Below, piece by piece: positions 12,920 through 23,879 of a stretch of 64,000 bases of DNA. Below the pieces are notes generated by a model. The model was not told the DNA's origin. It did not search any database and worked only from the letters and a program-made list of their open reading frames with translations. The stretch is from Heterocephalus glaber. Its lineage: Eukaryota; Chordata; Mammalia; Rodentia; Bathyergidae. The position numbers and the translations under genes were made by a program. The stretch is from the NCBI RefSeq assembly GCF_000247695.1, contig NW_004624733.1:2531976-2595975 (forward strand), given 5' to 3'. Every line of letters starts with the position of its first letter. Position 1 is the first letter of the stretch.

Positions 12920-14309
12920 CTAAAACCAAAGGCAAAAAAAGATTTTTAATTTGTAAAATACCATTTTCTAAATATAATACAATACTAAAAAGTTCTGACA
13001 ATCAACATATGTCACAGTATCAGATACAGGGACAAAACATTCTTAAACTGAAAAAAAAAACGCAGCAAAATAGTTTTAGCAGACTAACATAGTTTCTAAT
13101 ATATCTTTTCTTCTATGAAATTTTACATTATAGGAAAAAGTAGTATAATTAAGTACTTTAATTGGAAAAATAAAAAACATCTGATCTGAATCTTATTTAA
13201 ATTAAAATGTAACTGAATTTTTAAATAGTTTAATCCCCTTCATGGCATATTTTATAGTTGACATATACATATATATATTTACATTGATTCAAATCATATA
13301 CCCATCCCAATAATTTGCTGCTAACACCGACAGGAAATGTTATACAGTAAGCAGGGCATCATCTTTTACTTTGAACAGTTAAAAACCAAACATCAATAAC
13401 ATAGTCACATCAAAATTAATATCTATTAGTAATCCTCTTAGTATTTATTAAGAAAATTGTCAGCTTTTTCCTTAATTTAGAATTTATTATTTTTATCTCA
13501 AATTTACTCCTTACCTTTCTTAGTTCATAGGATGCATCCTACTTATAGATACACAATTGGGATTATTTTAGTAGAGATTATTTTTTTCCTTTGGACATGT
13601 TAGATTTTTGTTTTGTTTCTTTGGGGGGGGTACCAGGGATCAAACTTGGGACCTTGCACTTGTGAGGCAGGCGCCGGAACCACTGAACTAAATCCCCAGT
13701 CCTGGACCTGCTAATTTGAATGTTCCTCCAGACTAGAGTTATTGGATACATATGCAAAAACTATATTACTATTGCAAGCTTGGTCGCCCAAAAGACTACA
13801 CTGGCAATGTGGAAGTGCATTTTTCACTTCATATTCCTAATAGTGTCATCATTTGAGGTTTAATAAGAATTCCCCATTCAAATTTGTTCATAACTCAAGA
13901 GTCTGAAAAGTAATGCTCTCTGATAAGGAAAAGATCTAATAATTACTAAGCTAATGCTCATATTTCTTATTCCACATAGGAGTATATACTAATGCTAATT
14001 TTTTTAAAAAACAGTATTTTAAAAACATAATTTTAATAGTGCATTATTACAACATGAGGAAAACAAAAGAAACTATCTTATTTTCAGGTGTCTAAAATAA
14101 CTTTAATAAAACAAACAGTACAAATGACTAGCATAATGAGTCTGTGCGGTTTCTCACAGTACTATGATTTATGGGAATAGATACTATTTATTGGACTTAA
14201 ACTTGCTGTCAAGGCAGCAATTTTTTAAAAAAAAATTTCTTTTCTATGAAAAAAAGTAAAACTATTATCATTAGTTTTTACTCCAATCCTGCCAAGAATT
14301 TAGTTTTAC
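12920..14309 (-). other. DMXL1: DMXL1 intron 18
   Basis: This 1.39-kb intron holds one minus-strand ID SINE (13622-13702). The rest is AT-rich with nothing recognised. Confidence 0.85.
13622..13702 (-). mobile_element. ID SINE (GGTCC subtype)
   Basis: On the minus strand it reads GGGGATTTAGTTCAGTGGTT, then CCGGCGCCTGCCTCACAAGT, GCAAGGTCCC and GGTACCCCCCCC. The tail is C-rich rather than A-rich. An imperfect target duplication (TGGACATGTTAG / TGGACCTGCTAA) flanks it. Confidence 0.9.
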
Positions 14310-15995
14310 CTTGGCTTCTGTCTCTGCTTTCTCCAATATCAGTGCTTGTAGTTGCAATTGTATCTGCCAAGGCCATCAAAGACATCTGTTCCATCCTACT
14401 GAGGCCTGGTAAACTAGAATGAAGTAAGTGCCCAGAAAGAACTTGAGCATGCTCAAGTCCAAAATAAGTTGGACTGTATTGTGAAAGGTCAATAACTCTA
14501 GGCTTTGTATTTTCTTCATCTGTCTCTAACGCTTGAACATCAGGCATCAGAGCTGCAATCTGAAAAAGCTCATCATAATTCTCTTTCAACATTTGGTTTG
14601 ATTTATTTAGGGAACTGTCATTACTAGATTTCTCCAAAGATGAGTAATAGCTATCATCATCTGCCGCAAGTAAAGCATATAAAGGAAGTGGAGGAACGGA
14701 ATCTATTTCTGTATAATCTGTATTTTCAGCTTTGTTGAATGCCTGGGGATCCCTGGTAGTGCTTCCACTAGCACTGATGGTGAGAGACCTCAGACGGCGT
14801 TCATGATTGGACTCAGCATCATTCAGAGCCACAACTTCCCCAGCAATGCACTTGACAAGATGTGACAAGATTGCCTTTGCTCTCCGAACTTTGCCAAGAT
14901 CCATGAGTTCCAAAAGCTGCAAGGGATGGTACTGAGGTAAAGTTGGGGAAAGCGTATGAGCTGCTTCAAAAAGACCTGAATCTTCCATATCCACTGAAAG
15001 ATCAAATGCAGTTTTCTTCCCACAGATTTTCTGTGCAAGACTAGTCATGGATCGAGTCAGAGTTTTCTTTGGAGGATGTAACCCAGAACTTGATGAGTTA
15101 CTCTGTTTTATTAAACTCGGTATAGAAGGAGTGCTTCCACTGTATGACTCTGTTATAACAAGTTCTTGTTTCAAAGATGGCTGCCACTGGGAATACACAT
15201 GCATTTCACAATCCATTCCTACCACAAGGATGCCATCCCTGACCCACGATAAAGACACAGGAAAAGGTGGGGAGCCTTCTACAGAAGAAACCAAGTCCAC
15301 ACTTCGTAATAACACAAATTTAGAATGAGGCACAATTTTAGTACTCTCCCACAGAGGAAATGCCAGGCTTTCCTTAGTAGTCTGTTCTTGTACCTTGCCA
15401 GACAGGGGTCCATACATAAAAAGTTTTGACCCAATTCCTACAGTCAGAATATGAGAACCATCTTCTCTAGACATCCAGTCTAAGTGAACTAAATGCTTTG
15501 TGTTGGATGTGATACTTTCTTTATTGAACAAATATGCCTCTTGTTTGTTATAGGCCACTAAATTGCTATCAATACTAATGCCAGAATCCAAAACTGTGCT
15601 TAACTCATCCAAATGAATTGTCTGCTCAAGAACCCAACATGAACCTCCTGTGGATTCACATTCAAAAATACTTACATGCATCACAAAGTCCTGAGAAGAT
15701 CTACTATTAAATGAAGGCTGCTTATAAGCTACAGCTAAACGATTTGTATGTGCACAACTAACTTCTATAGGCCTACCAGGTACAGTTATACTACTAATGC
15801 TCTGGAGTCCATCTTCAATAAGTAATGGCCATTCTTCCCAAATGTATGCAAGATCCATTTTTGCATTCTTTGACGTGGTAGATTCTCCATCTGTTACTCT
15901 GCATCTCCAAAATCTTACTTTTTCATCTGAGCATGAAGTTGCCAATAAATAAGGAGCACTGCACACAGGATATAGAGAAGAACTACTCAGATGTC
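14310..15995 (-). CDS. DMXL1: DMXL1 coding exon 18 (giant exon)
   Basis: This 1686-base exon, phase 1 to 1, encodes about 562 residues with no stop. It starts GHLSSSSLYPVCSAPYLLAT and carries a canonical WD blade (LLATSCSDEKVRFWRC). Further propeller strands follow (HLVHLDWMSREDGSHILTVG; WVRDGILVVGMDCEMHVYSQ), then a serine-rich linker containing PPKKTLTRSMTSLAQKICGK. The helical segment LPQYHPLQLLELMDLGKVRR begins the region that in this family is called the Rav1p_C domain. Acidic loops and an end at SRDRSQ follow. The acceptor is TTTTCTTTTAG and the donor is GTAAAA. Plus-strand frames across it are shadows. Confidence 0.96.
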
Positions 15996-16391
15996 CTAAA
16001 AGAAAAATAATCCATTAACACAATGTCAAGTTTGGTTAATCACGTGTGTTTTTATGTATTAAAGGTTTTAATCCATTTTTATCAACTGCTAGTAAGAACA
16101 TGACAGTCTGTATCAGTTTAAAGATGAACTAGAACAATAAAATGCTTATAATGACACAAAAAGGTATATAAAAAGGTATCACAGAAACCTAGAGCTGAAA
16201 GGATACTAAGAAAATTTACTTCAATTCCTGAATTTATAAAGACCCTTGACCAAATATATTAAGTATCTTGTGCCTAAATCAAAGAACTAGATGAAGGCAG
16301 AATGAAAACTTGAATTCTTACCCTGATTCTGAATCCAGCATTCATTTTACAACCCTGCTAGTTTCATACATTACAAATCTCATTTTAAAGG

Positions 16392-16476
16392 GCCAGGGAT
16401 TTAGCTCAGTGGTTCCGGCGCCTGCCTTGCAAGTGCCAAGGTCCCAAATTCAATCCCCGGTACCCCCCCCCCAAAA
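16392..16476 (+). mobile_element. ID SINE (GGTCC subtype)
   Basis: It is flanked by a perfect 17-bp duplication, AAATCTCATTTTAAAGG, at 16375-16391 and 16477-16493. The end of the body is CCGGTACCCCCCCCCC rather than CCGGTACCAAAA. Confidence 0.96.
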
Positions 16477-16704
16477 AAATCTCATTTTAAAGGTATCAAT
16501 ACATTTTTTAAAATCAGTCAATATTCCATGGCTCCTTCTTCACAGTTTTCAATAAAATGTGAATGGCCCACACTTTTCCCTAAGTGATCACTTTACAGAG
16601 CCCTTAATGATTAAGGTATTGTTAATATAACTGATGTTTAGAAGATTCCTAAATGGAACTTAACATTTGCTCATATTTAAATAATCATATACTATTAGTT
16701 TTCT

Positions 16705-16915
16705 AAATCAGAGATCAGGAAAATTAAAGGGCCAGATAGTAATAACTATTTTAGGCTTTACCAACACCACAGGGTCTTTGTTGCAACTATTCAACTCTGC
16801 AAGTGTAGGACCAAGCATGTACATACAATAGCAAACAAGTAAGGCTGTGTTTCATTCAAACATTTACAACAAGTGGGTGATTTACAGTTTATTGGCTTCT
16901 GCCTAAACTATTACA
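16705..16915 (+). repeat. Ancient hAT-type DNA transposon relic
   Basis: The stretch 'aaagggccagatagtaataa', 'attttaggctttaccaacac', 'gttgcaactattcaactctg' and 'aaggctgtgtttcattcaaa' is a well-known mammalian non-autonomous hAT-like repeat pattern. I cannot name the exact family with certainty. Confidence 0.6.
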
Positions 16916-16985
16916 CATGAACTACTAATTACAATGTGAACACATTATATAGGAAATTTTATCACATTTTAAAAGTAAATTTCAG

Positions 16986-17066
16986 GGGTCGGGGATTTAG
17001 CTCAGTGGTTTCACTGCCTGCTGCGCAAGCCCAAGGACCCTAGTTCAATTCCCGGTACCAAAAAAA
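16986..17066 (+). mobile_element. ID SINE (GGACC subtype)
   Basis: The body is GGGGATTTAGCTCAGTGGTT then TCACTGCCTGCTGCGCAAGC and GGACCC. The duplication GTAAATTTCA flanks it at 16975-16984 and again just after the A-tail from about 17070. Confidence 0.93.
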
Positions 17067-17759
17067 GGGTAAATTTCACTGTAATTATTACAGGTTTCGT
17101 TTTTAAAAGCCCTCAAGGAATACAGCAACATGACAAAATGATAAAACTGACATCATCCATTAGTTTCTCTGAACTAAAGAATAAAGTTCTTATCCTTTCC
17201 AACAATACTTCTTAAAAAAAAAAAAAAAACAGAACTAGAAAACCAGCTTTCACCATATGCTACATTTTTTGTCAAGCAAATCTCTTTTTGCTTAGGACTT
17301 CTTTCAAAGAACTTAGGCCAAAGTTAAATAATAGTGTTATCTTGATAAATGTCTTTGGGTTTTCTGTATTTGCCATGTTATTTTAATTTAAGTTCAGTTA
17401 CAAAGACTGTGCTGTTCTGGCCAATAATAACAGCTCCTCAAATTCTGTCAATGCAAAAGTTATTATTTTTCAAACTTTAAATTTTCCTTACATTGAAATT
17501 TTAAAAATTAAAACATACAAAGAAGCAGAATGTAAACATCAGAATACTGTTAATATCCCCAACTTTTGTAAACTGCACAATTCTGAAAAGAACGTACTTG
17601 ACAACAAGGGAAACTGAAAAGTGTGCAAAGTAATCAGTCAAAAAAATGACAGAGAAATAATAACAAAAACACATTTTTGATCATGAAATGAAAGAATTAG
17701 TGACAAAAAGATGGATGTTGTATTGGTATTCTTGATACTGGTTCTTTTTTTTTTTTTTC

Positions 17760-18098
17760 TGATACTGGTTCTTGATCATTCATGCACATGAGAATCGCTC
17801 AGAGCAATTGTTAGAACAGACTACTGCCTTCTACTCCAGACTTATAACAAAAAGCCACACTTTGACTATGACAATGAAAGGACTGACTGATTTATAAAAG
17901 ATACAGATAAATACATAAAAATTTCTGTCTTGGTATTCCTGGTAAGCACACGAGAATCACCTGGAAGGCTTATTAGCTCAGATTACTAGCCCTACCCCAG
18001 AGCCTGTGAATCAGTGACTGGGGTGCAACCAAGAATTTTTATTTCCAACAAGTTCAGGGGATGCTGAAGCTGCTCATCTGGAAACTACATTTTGAAAA
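17760..18098 (+). repeat. MER5-like hAT-Charlie fragments
   Basis: 'cacacgagaatcacctggaa', 'ccctaccccagagcctgtga', 'atcagtgactggggtgcaac' and 'ggggatgctgaagctgctca' follow the MER5A pattern at 17935-18098. A second, weaker piece ('catgagaatcgctcagagca') lies at 17775-17840. Confidence 0.7.
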
Positions 18099-18494
18099 TA
18101 TGCCAGAAAATAAGGATGATAAATATAGAGCAGGTACCACACATTTATTCATTCTTAGCACATGGCTCCAGGTGCACATGGCTCCAGGCAACACTACCAC
18201 TACTATGGAAGCTGCCAAATAAAGTTCAACTTAGTTACAATCTCCACTCTAGAAACTTTTCCCAAAATAACAACAGAATTGTTTTGAAATCAGTAATAAG
18301 AACAGAGCTGGCTCAGAACTATCAGAGTAATTTGAAAGCATAATGAGAAACTGAAGTCTTCAATTTAGGGTACTTAAATAAAATTATTTCCATTTCTGCT
18401 TCTACGTACATTTACAGGTAGTTCTAATACCCATTTTTAAAATATCTGGTAAGCACTCATGGATTAAAATTCTCTTTCCATAAAATTTACAAAC

Positions 18495-18713
18495 CTGCGG
18501 ATGGCTTAACACTTATTATCTCAACTCCTTCTGGCAAATGCAGCTCTTGGCTGTACACCATTTCTGAAAACAGAGACAATTTGCTGGTGCTCTGAAGATT
18601 TGCTCTGCAAGCCTGATACTTCTGTGAAAAAGGAGACGGAATCTTCTCTGGAGAAGAATAATGTTCTTCTGGCTGCCCAACTGCTTCAGATATTTTTGTA
18701 TCTATTTTTTCAT
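18495..18713 (-). CDS. DMXL1: DMXL1 coding exon 17
   Basis: This exon has 219 bases, phase 1 to 1. It encodes a polar, probably unstructured stretch (DEKIDTKISEAVGQPEEHYS, then SPEKIPSPFSQKYQACRANL) and ends with LPEGVEIISVKPSAG, which runs into the exon 18 blade. The acceptor is GTTTTTTAG and the donor is GTTTGT. Confidence 0.9.
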
Positions 18714-19006
18714 CTAAAAAACATTAAGAAAATAAAAAACTAGGAAAGGACCCTATAAATAATAAAACTACTACATTTTAAAAATCCAAAACTGCCTTAT
18801 AAAAGATGCAATGGCAATGTAGTAATATCATTCTTTACAGCAAGAAAACGAATCATTTTGCATTAACTGAATAAAATAATAATTATCACCATTATATAAG
18901 AACAGCTTCAAGAAATATGCCCTGAATTCTCCAATCACATATAATTTGTTAATATTTAGGCCTACTTAAGAGTTACCAGAAAAAAACAAAAACAATAATG
19001 ACTCAC

Positions 19007-19126
19007 CCAATGATACAGGAACTGACTTTAAATGTAAATTCCACATGTGCAACAATGAACGACTCTCTTGAGTGCACTCTATTACAACTAAGTAGAACTT
19101 TTCAGAAAATCCATTAGGCGAGCTAC
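19007..19126 (-). CDS. DMXL1: DMXL1 coding exon 16
   Basis: This exon has 120 bases, phase 1 to 1, reading SSPNGFSEKFYLVVIECTQE and then SRSLLHMWNLHLKSVPVSL. The strand LLHMWNLHL looks like the closing strand of a WD blade. The acceptor is AATATCAACAG and the donor is GTGAGT. Confidence 0.88.
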
Positions 19127-19270
19127 CTGTTGATATTAATGGTATTTTTTATTGTTAACAGAGAAAAGTGATACAACTTACTAAAAATACCAAGTTAAAT
19201 AACTGAACTTTTAAGAGAGAGAGTATTTAGAGTTTTTAATCTAGGGTTCCAAGTGCAAAGTGATACTACA

Positions 19271-19349
19271 GGCCGGGGATTTAGCTCAGCAGCACAACAC
19301 CTGCCTGGCAAGCGTGAGATCCTGGGTTTGATCCCCAGTACCAAAAAAA
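19271..19349 (+). mobile_element. ID SINE (older variant)
   Basis: The body is GGCCGGGGATTTAGCTCAGC and then AGCACAACACCTGCCTGGCA. It is flanked by CAAAGTGATACTACAG (19256-19271) and a close copy (to 19367). Several changes suggest an older or different subfamily. Confidence 0.92.
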
Positions 19350-20228
19350 TCCAAAGTGATATTACAGAAAGCACTCACCTTCTTCAGCACATGAATTTGT
19401 AACTTAAAATTTTAACAATGATGTGCATCCCATGCTTAAATTTTATTTTTTAAATCATAGGCTTAAGAAGTCATATAGCACAGTCACCACTATGAAATGT
19501 CCACATAGAACATATCACATTTAGTGGGAAATTTCTGAGCAGAAACTATGTGATACATACTTTAAGTCAATAATGATATCATGTTGCCAAAATCTTTCAA
19601 ATTAAGCTCCAAAATAAAAATGACCTATAAATGATGCTTGTGGAATAACTAAAATATAATTACTCATATTCCAACATATTAGTCAAGAAGATTTTTCTTA
19701 GTCCACACTACAAGTTTAAAGAGCACCTAAGATGCTCAAAACGAGTGCATCTTTTTAAAATCGGTGGTTCATTATTGTCTTTTTAACAAATTTTACCCAA
19801 ATTTTAACAAATTTTCACCCAAATTTTCATAAGCTATTCTGCATATTCCAAATTATGTATAAATATGCATTATACAAAATTATGTAAAAATATACATTAT
19901 ATAAAATAGAAATAAAAATTACATTAACATATATAAATCATAGACTATATAAAAACAGAAAGCAACTATTACTAGGACTTTTTCCAAACCAAGATTTTCC
20001 TGTTTTAAATTTGCACAGGAAAAAATTTTTCAAAGGAATATAAGAAAGATAACCATAGCTAAATGAAAAAATAACTTTGATAATATGGCCTAAATGAGTT
20101 AGGCCAAATTATAAGAGTATGGTCAAATTACAAGAATTAAGAGGAAAGAAAGAACAAGGAATTACACTAAGAGAAAAAGGGATAAATCAGTCCTATTTCT
20201 TATCATTTCACTATTAACAAAGATAGCC

Positions 20229-21294
20229 CCGGGCGCTCCGGACAGGGGCACGGGAGGAGGCTGGGCTGGGCCGCGGGGGGTCAGAAGCGAGCCAGCCGGC
20301 CGAGGCCCTGGACCCCCAGACCCCGCAGGCACCTCCGCGGCGCCGGCGTCCCGGTGTCTCAGTGGGCCTCCCCACGGGGACAGGACCCTCAGGGGCTCGG
20401 GGCCACCTCTGCTGGAGGAGCCGGAGGCCGGGGCATGCAGGCCCCGCATCCTGCGCGCACCCGACCCGGGTCGGTCCTCAGCCCCTGCGTCCTCCGTGAG
20501 TCCATGGAGGATGGAGAAACTTGGACTCAGCGATTGCTAGTGGTGTAGTGACTTAGCTGGCGAGAAGCTCAGCTGGGGATCAAACTCAGCGCATCTTTTT
20601 AATATGTATTTTCAGGCAATACATGAAATTGCTGCAGAAGATGTCAATGTTACTTTCGAAGATCAACAAAAGATAAATAAATTTGCGCGGAATACGAGTA
20701 GAATAACAGAGCTAAAGGAAGAAATAGAAGTAAAAAAGAAACAACTCCAGAATTTAGAAGATGCTTGTGACGACATCATGCTCGCAGATGATGACTGCTT
20801 AATGATATCTTACCAGATTGGTGACGTTTTCATTAGCCATTCTCAATAAGAAACACAAGACATGTTAGAAGAAGCAAAGGAAAAATGTGCAAGAAGAAAC
20901 TGTTGCCTTAGAATCCAGAGTAGAATCAATTCAGCGGGTGTTAGCAGATTTGAAAGTTCAGTTATATGCAAAATTCGGCAGTAACATAAACCTTGAAGCT
21001 GATGAAAATTAAACATTTTATAATACCTTTATAAATTTGTTTAACAAACTTTCATATTGTTTAAAATGATAATTTCCCTTCTTCAAATGACATGGAAAGG
21101 AAAACTTTCTTTTTTTAAAGTTTTCATTTAATATTTAGTGGAAACTCACCTATTTTCACATGTCTTGCTTATTTGTTTTATATTTTTAAAAGAAGACAGT
21201 ATTCATTTATGTATTTTGCATAATGATTATACCAATTCTAGGGGCTTACATCATTATTAAAATCAGTTAAACAATCAAAAAAAAAAAACAAAAG
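20229..21294 (+). pseudogene. PFDN4P: Processed PFDN4 (prefoldin subunit 4) pseudogene
   Basis: From about 20625 the frame reads EIAAEDVNVTFEDQQKINKF, then ARNTSRITELKEEIEVKKKQ and LEDACDDIMLADDDCLMISY. This is the prefoldin-4 coiled coil; prefoldin hands unfolded actin and tubulin to the CCT chaperonin. The sequence has no introns inside the coding part. An ATTAAA at 21256 precedes an A-tail at 21277, and the 10-bp duplication AAAGATAGCC flanks it at 20219-20228 and 21295-21304. It is dead: a Glu codon has become TAA (20847) right after ISHSQ, and one base is inserted near 20880. Homology then continues to a natural stop at 21010. The 5' end is a GC-rich block with no normal start peptide (see findings). 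It lies antisense within DMXL1 intron 15. Confidence 0.95.
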
Positions 21295-22223
21295 AAAGAT
21301 AGCCTCAATAATAATATCTGAAAAACATTTTTCTTCTTGAGCATTGAGCCAAAGAAGATAACACCATAACTCCTCGGGTTTTTTCTGAGAAACTTAATAG
21401 TTTGAGCCAAAATCATTTGCAATTTCCTGGAAATATTAGATGAATTCTTAAAAAGAATTTTAGAAAAGAAAATGTTAGAAAGATGAACTCAGAAATAATT
21501 CAACCTGCAGCACAAAAATTTCTTTCTCTAAAATTTTTAATTTAAAGAAATCTGAATTGTTAACATTAACACTCTTAGTAGTTCAATATAAAGAACATTT
21601 TTATTTATATAAATAATCCTCTGTGCTATATCTGACATCTTTATTCCCCATTTTTAGCATAGTTCCATCACAGTCAGAATTACAAAAAGCACATGAATGA
21701 AATGTAAGTGTACAATTTATGAAATCCCAGAGAAAGTGACAGAAGGCTAAGTAAAAGCAATGGTAAGAAACTGGATTCACAACATAAAAGTACTGACACA
21801 GTGCAAAGTTGCTTTATGGTTTTTAGTTTTCAGGATAGTTATTTCTGAGTTTAGTTTGATTCTGTAACTGAAACTGATAACTAAGAAGTTTTAGCTCTAT
21901 CTTATTTCATACAAATTAATACTTAAACTTGGGTAGTAGAGTTCAATAAAAAATTTAAACTTGTACTATAAAAGCTTTAATTAAGATATTTGGTTTATAA
22001 ATTAAGGACTTTATAACTTAATATTTTAAGCTACTTCTTTAAATTATGAATCTCTAAATGGCCAAGGGTCCAAGTTATCTACATCAATAAGGTAGGAACC
22101 CACTGATGTAAACAGCATTTACACACTGATTATAAAACATTTCTATTGTTTTTCAAAAAAATGTAACTGAGAAAATCCTTTAATTTTTTTTTTAATCTTT
22201 TTCCTTGCAAATAATAAAAATAC

Positions 22224-22460
22224 AGGGATGGGGATACAGTTCAGTGGTAAAGAGTTTGCCTTACATACATAAGGTTCAATCTCCAGCACTGGAAAAGAAA
22301 AAGAAGAGAGAAGGGAGGGCGAGGAAGAGCCTCAAGAGGTAGCACATGCGCACATGCGTATAGTGCCAGCTATGTGGGAAACAGACAGGGGGATCACAGG
22401 AGCCCAGGAGTCAGAGGCCAGCCTGTGCAACACACCAACATTCTGTCTCAGAATAAGTAG
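22224..22460 (+). mobile_element. Diverged ID-B1 composite SINE
   Basis: An ID-like half ('ggggatacagttcagtggta', 'aggttcaatctccagcactg') is followed by a purine-rich linker. A B1-like half comes next ('atagtgccagctatgtggga', 'aggccagcctgtgcaacaca', 'ctgtctca'). The order is ID then B1, like the B4 family, but two adjacent insertions are also possible. Confidence 0.6.
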
Positions 22461-22615
22461 GTACAGAAAAGGCCAATGTTTTATGATAAGTAATATCACA
22501 AATCCAAATGGAACAATTTTAAGTTAAACAGACAATGTGAAACCTATCAGTTCATTCTAAGTAACTGCCTAACATATTCTACATTATATTTCTCATTACA
22601 TAAAAAATTCTTTAC

Positions 22616-22718
22616 CTGTACTGGATAAAATGCAGTCTTTTCCAAAACTCTTCTTTTCAAGGTCATTCAGAATAAAGTCTTCTTGAAAAACATGAAGCAG
22701 CTGAGTTTTTCTGCCATG
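22616..22718 (-). CDS. DMXL1: DMXL1 coding exon 15
   Basis: This exon has 103 bases, phase 0 to 1, reading HGRKTQLLHVFQEDFILNDL and then EKKSFGKDCILSST. The acceptor is TTTACATTCAG and the donor is GTAAAG. Confidence 0.88.
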
Positions 22719-22794
22719 CTGAATGTAAACAAATACCAACATAAGTTGACATACGTGATATTTACCTCATGCTAAGTAACAGAAAAATACTTAC

Positions 22795-22884
22795 AAGTTT
22801 AGTAATGGGATCTAATGCGATAATACATCCTGGCCTGGCTGTTGACTGTTGACTGACGATGTTAAACACTTCACCAACATATTT
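22795..22884 (-). CDS. DMXL1: DMXL1 coding exon 14
   Basis: This exon has 90 bases, phase 0 to 0, 30 codons: KYVGEVFNIVSQQSTARPGC and then IIALDPITKL. The acceptor is TTTTAAAACAG and the donor is GTAAGT. It is only 76 bp from exon 15. Confidence 0.88.
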
Positions 22885-23019
22885 CTGTTTTAAAAAAAAA
22901 TTAGTATTTCCTTTACTAAACAATTAAATTCAAAAGCAATTACGAGCAAATAACATGAAAGTTCAAGCATAACAGATAAATAATTAAGTTCAAGGAAGGG
23001 GCTAAATACAGCCCTTTTC

Positions 23020-23107
23020 TTTTAGGAGGGGTACTGGGGACCGAACTCAGAACCTTGCGCTTGCAAGGGAGGCACGGTGCCACTAGCTAAATCCCTGGCC
23101 CCCTTTT
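23020..23107 (-). mobile_element. ID SINE, first of a tandem pair
   Basis: Minus-strand ID with GGGCCAGGGATTTAGCTAGT, CCTTGCAAGCGCAAGGTTCT and CCCCAGTACC. It shares one outer target duplication (CAGCCCTTTTC at 23009-23019 and 23196-23206) with its neighbour. Confidence 0.88.
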
Positions 23108-23195
23108 CTTTTTTTTTTGTACAGGGATCAAACTTGAACTCGGGACCTTGCACTTGTGAGGCAAACTGCAGAACCACTGAGCTAAATCCCTGGCC
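23108..23195 (-). mobile_element. ID SINE, second of a tandem pair
   Basis: Minus-strand ID with GGGCCAGGGATTTAGCTCAG and a GGTCC-type middle. A duplicated CGAGTTCAAGTTTGATCC stretch lies around its B box. Its T-run joins the CCCTTTTC copy at the boundary between the two elements. Confidence 0.88.
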
Positions 23196-23395
23196 CAGCC
23201 CTTTTCAACTATAAACATTCTAGGATTTTAACTCAATGGAGATTACATAAAAATGAGTAAAAGTTACAGCTCAATTGGTACAGAGAAAAACAAAAGTAAT
23301 ACTTGGTCACTGCTAAGAGAGAAAAATATTTACTACCCATGAATGTGAAAGACTGACTTAAACTTCCTGGGTATTTTCTAAGAAACAGTAATTTT

Positions 23396-23470
23396 TGTTT
23401 TGGTACCAGGGATCAAACTCACGACCTTGCGCTTGCAAGGCAGGTGCGGTGCCACTGAGTTAAATCCCTG
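23396..23470 (-). mobile_element. ID SINE (GGTCG-like)
   Basis: Minus-strand ID. The duplication AAGAAACAGTAATTTTT (from 23380) is repeated as AAGAAGCAGTGATTTTT (from 23472). It is slightly short at the 5' end. Confidence 0.9.
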
Positions 23471-23879
23471 AAGAAGCAGTGATTTTTAAGTATTAATTTT
23501 GAGCTAGGAAAGATACCGCTAAAGAAACAAGTTGACAAACTATATAGGCTGATTCACTGATTTACTCATGGCTTAAATGCTCTAGTCAAATTCACATTGT
23601 TATAGTCAATAATCATTTCTCAATCTTTATCATACTTGCTCTATCAGCAGCATGTGAGCCTGGTGATTTCTCCCTTCTTAAAATACTTTCTTCATTTGGC
23701 TTCTATTACACACTGCATTCACACAATTTTTAAGAATGGAATGCTCTGGCATTCAAGACTTGTAACACTTTTGTTTTCTAATTATACTCCCTCCACAATA
23801 TCCTCTTTGCAAATTTAAATTTATCTGTTGACAACTCCCTATTTTACATCTTTAAACCACAGTTCCTTCTAAACTTCAG

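Larger units (their letters stand above)
15996..18494 (-). other. DMXL1: DMXL1 intron 17
   Basis: This 2.5-kb intron has two plus-strand IDs, an hAT-type relic at 16705-16915 and MER5-like pieces near 17760-18098. Positions 17090-17730 and 18100-18494 show nothing recognised. Confidence 0.8.
19127..22615 (-). other. DMXL1: DMXL1 intron 15
   Basis: This 3.5-kb intron carries an ID SINE (19271), a processed PFDN4 pseudogene (20229-21294) and a diverged ID+B1 composite (22224-22460). Positions 19370-20218 and 21305-22220 are AT-rich with no recognised element. Confidence 0.85.

Noticed and set aside
20162..20548. GC-rich open frames on both strands looking like a CpG-island gene start
   Set aside because: They lie inside the target duplications of the PFDN4 retrocopy and in the middle of a DMXL1 intron. 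The codons are a by-product of the GC-rich 5' block.
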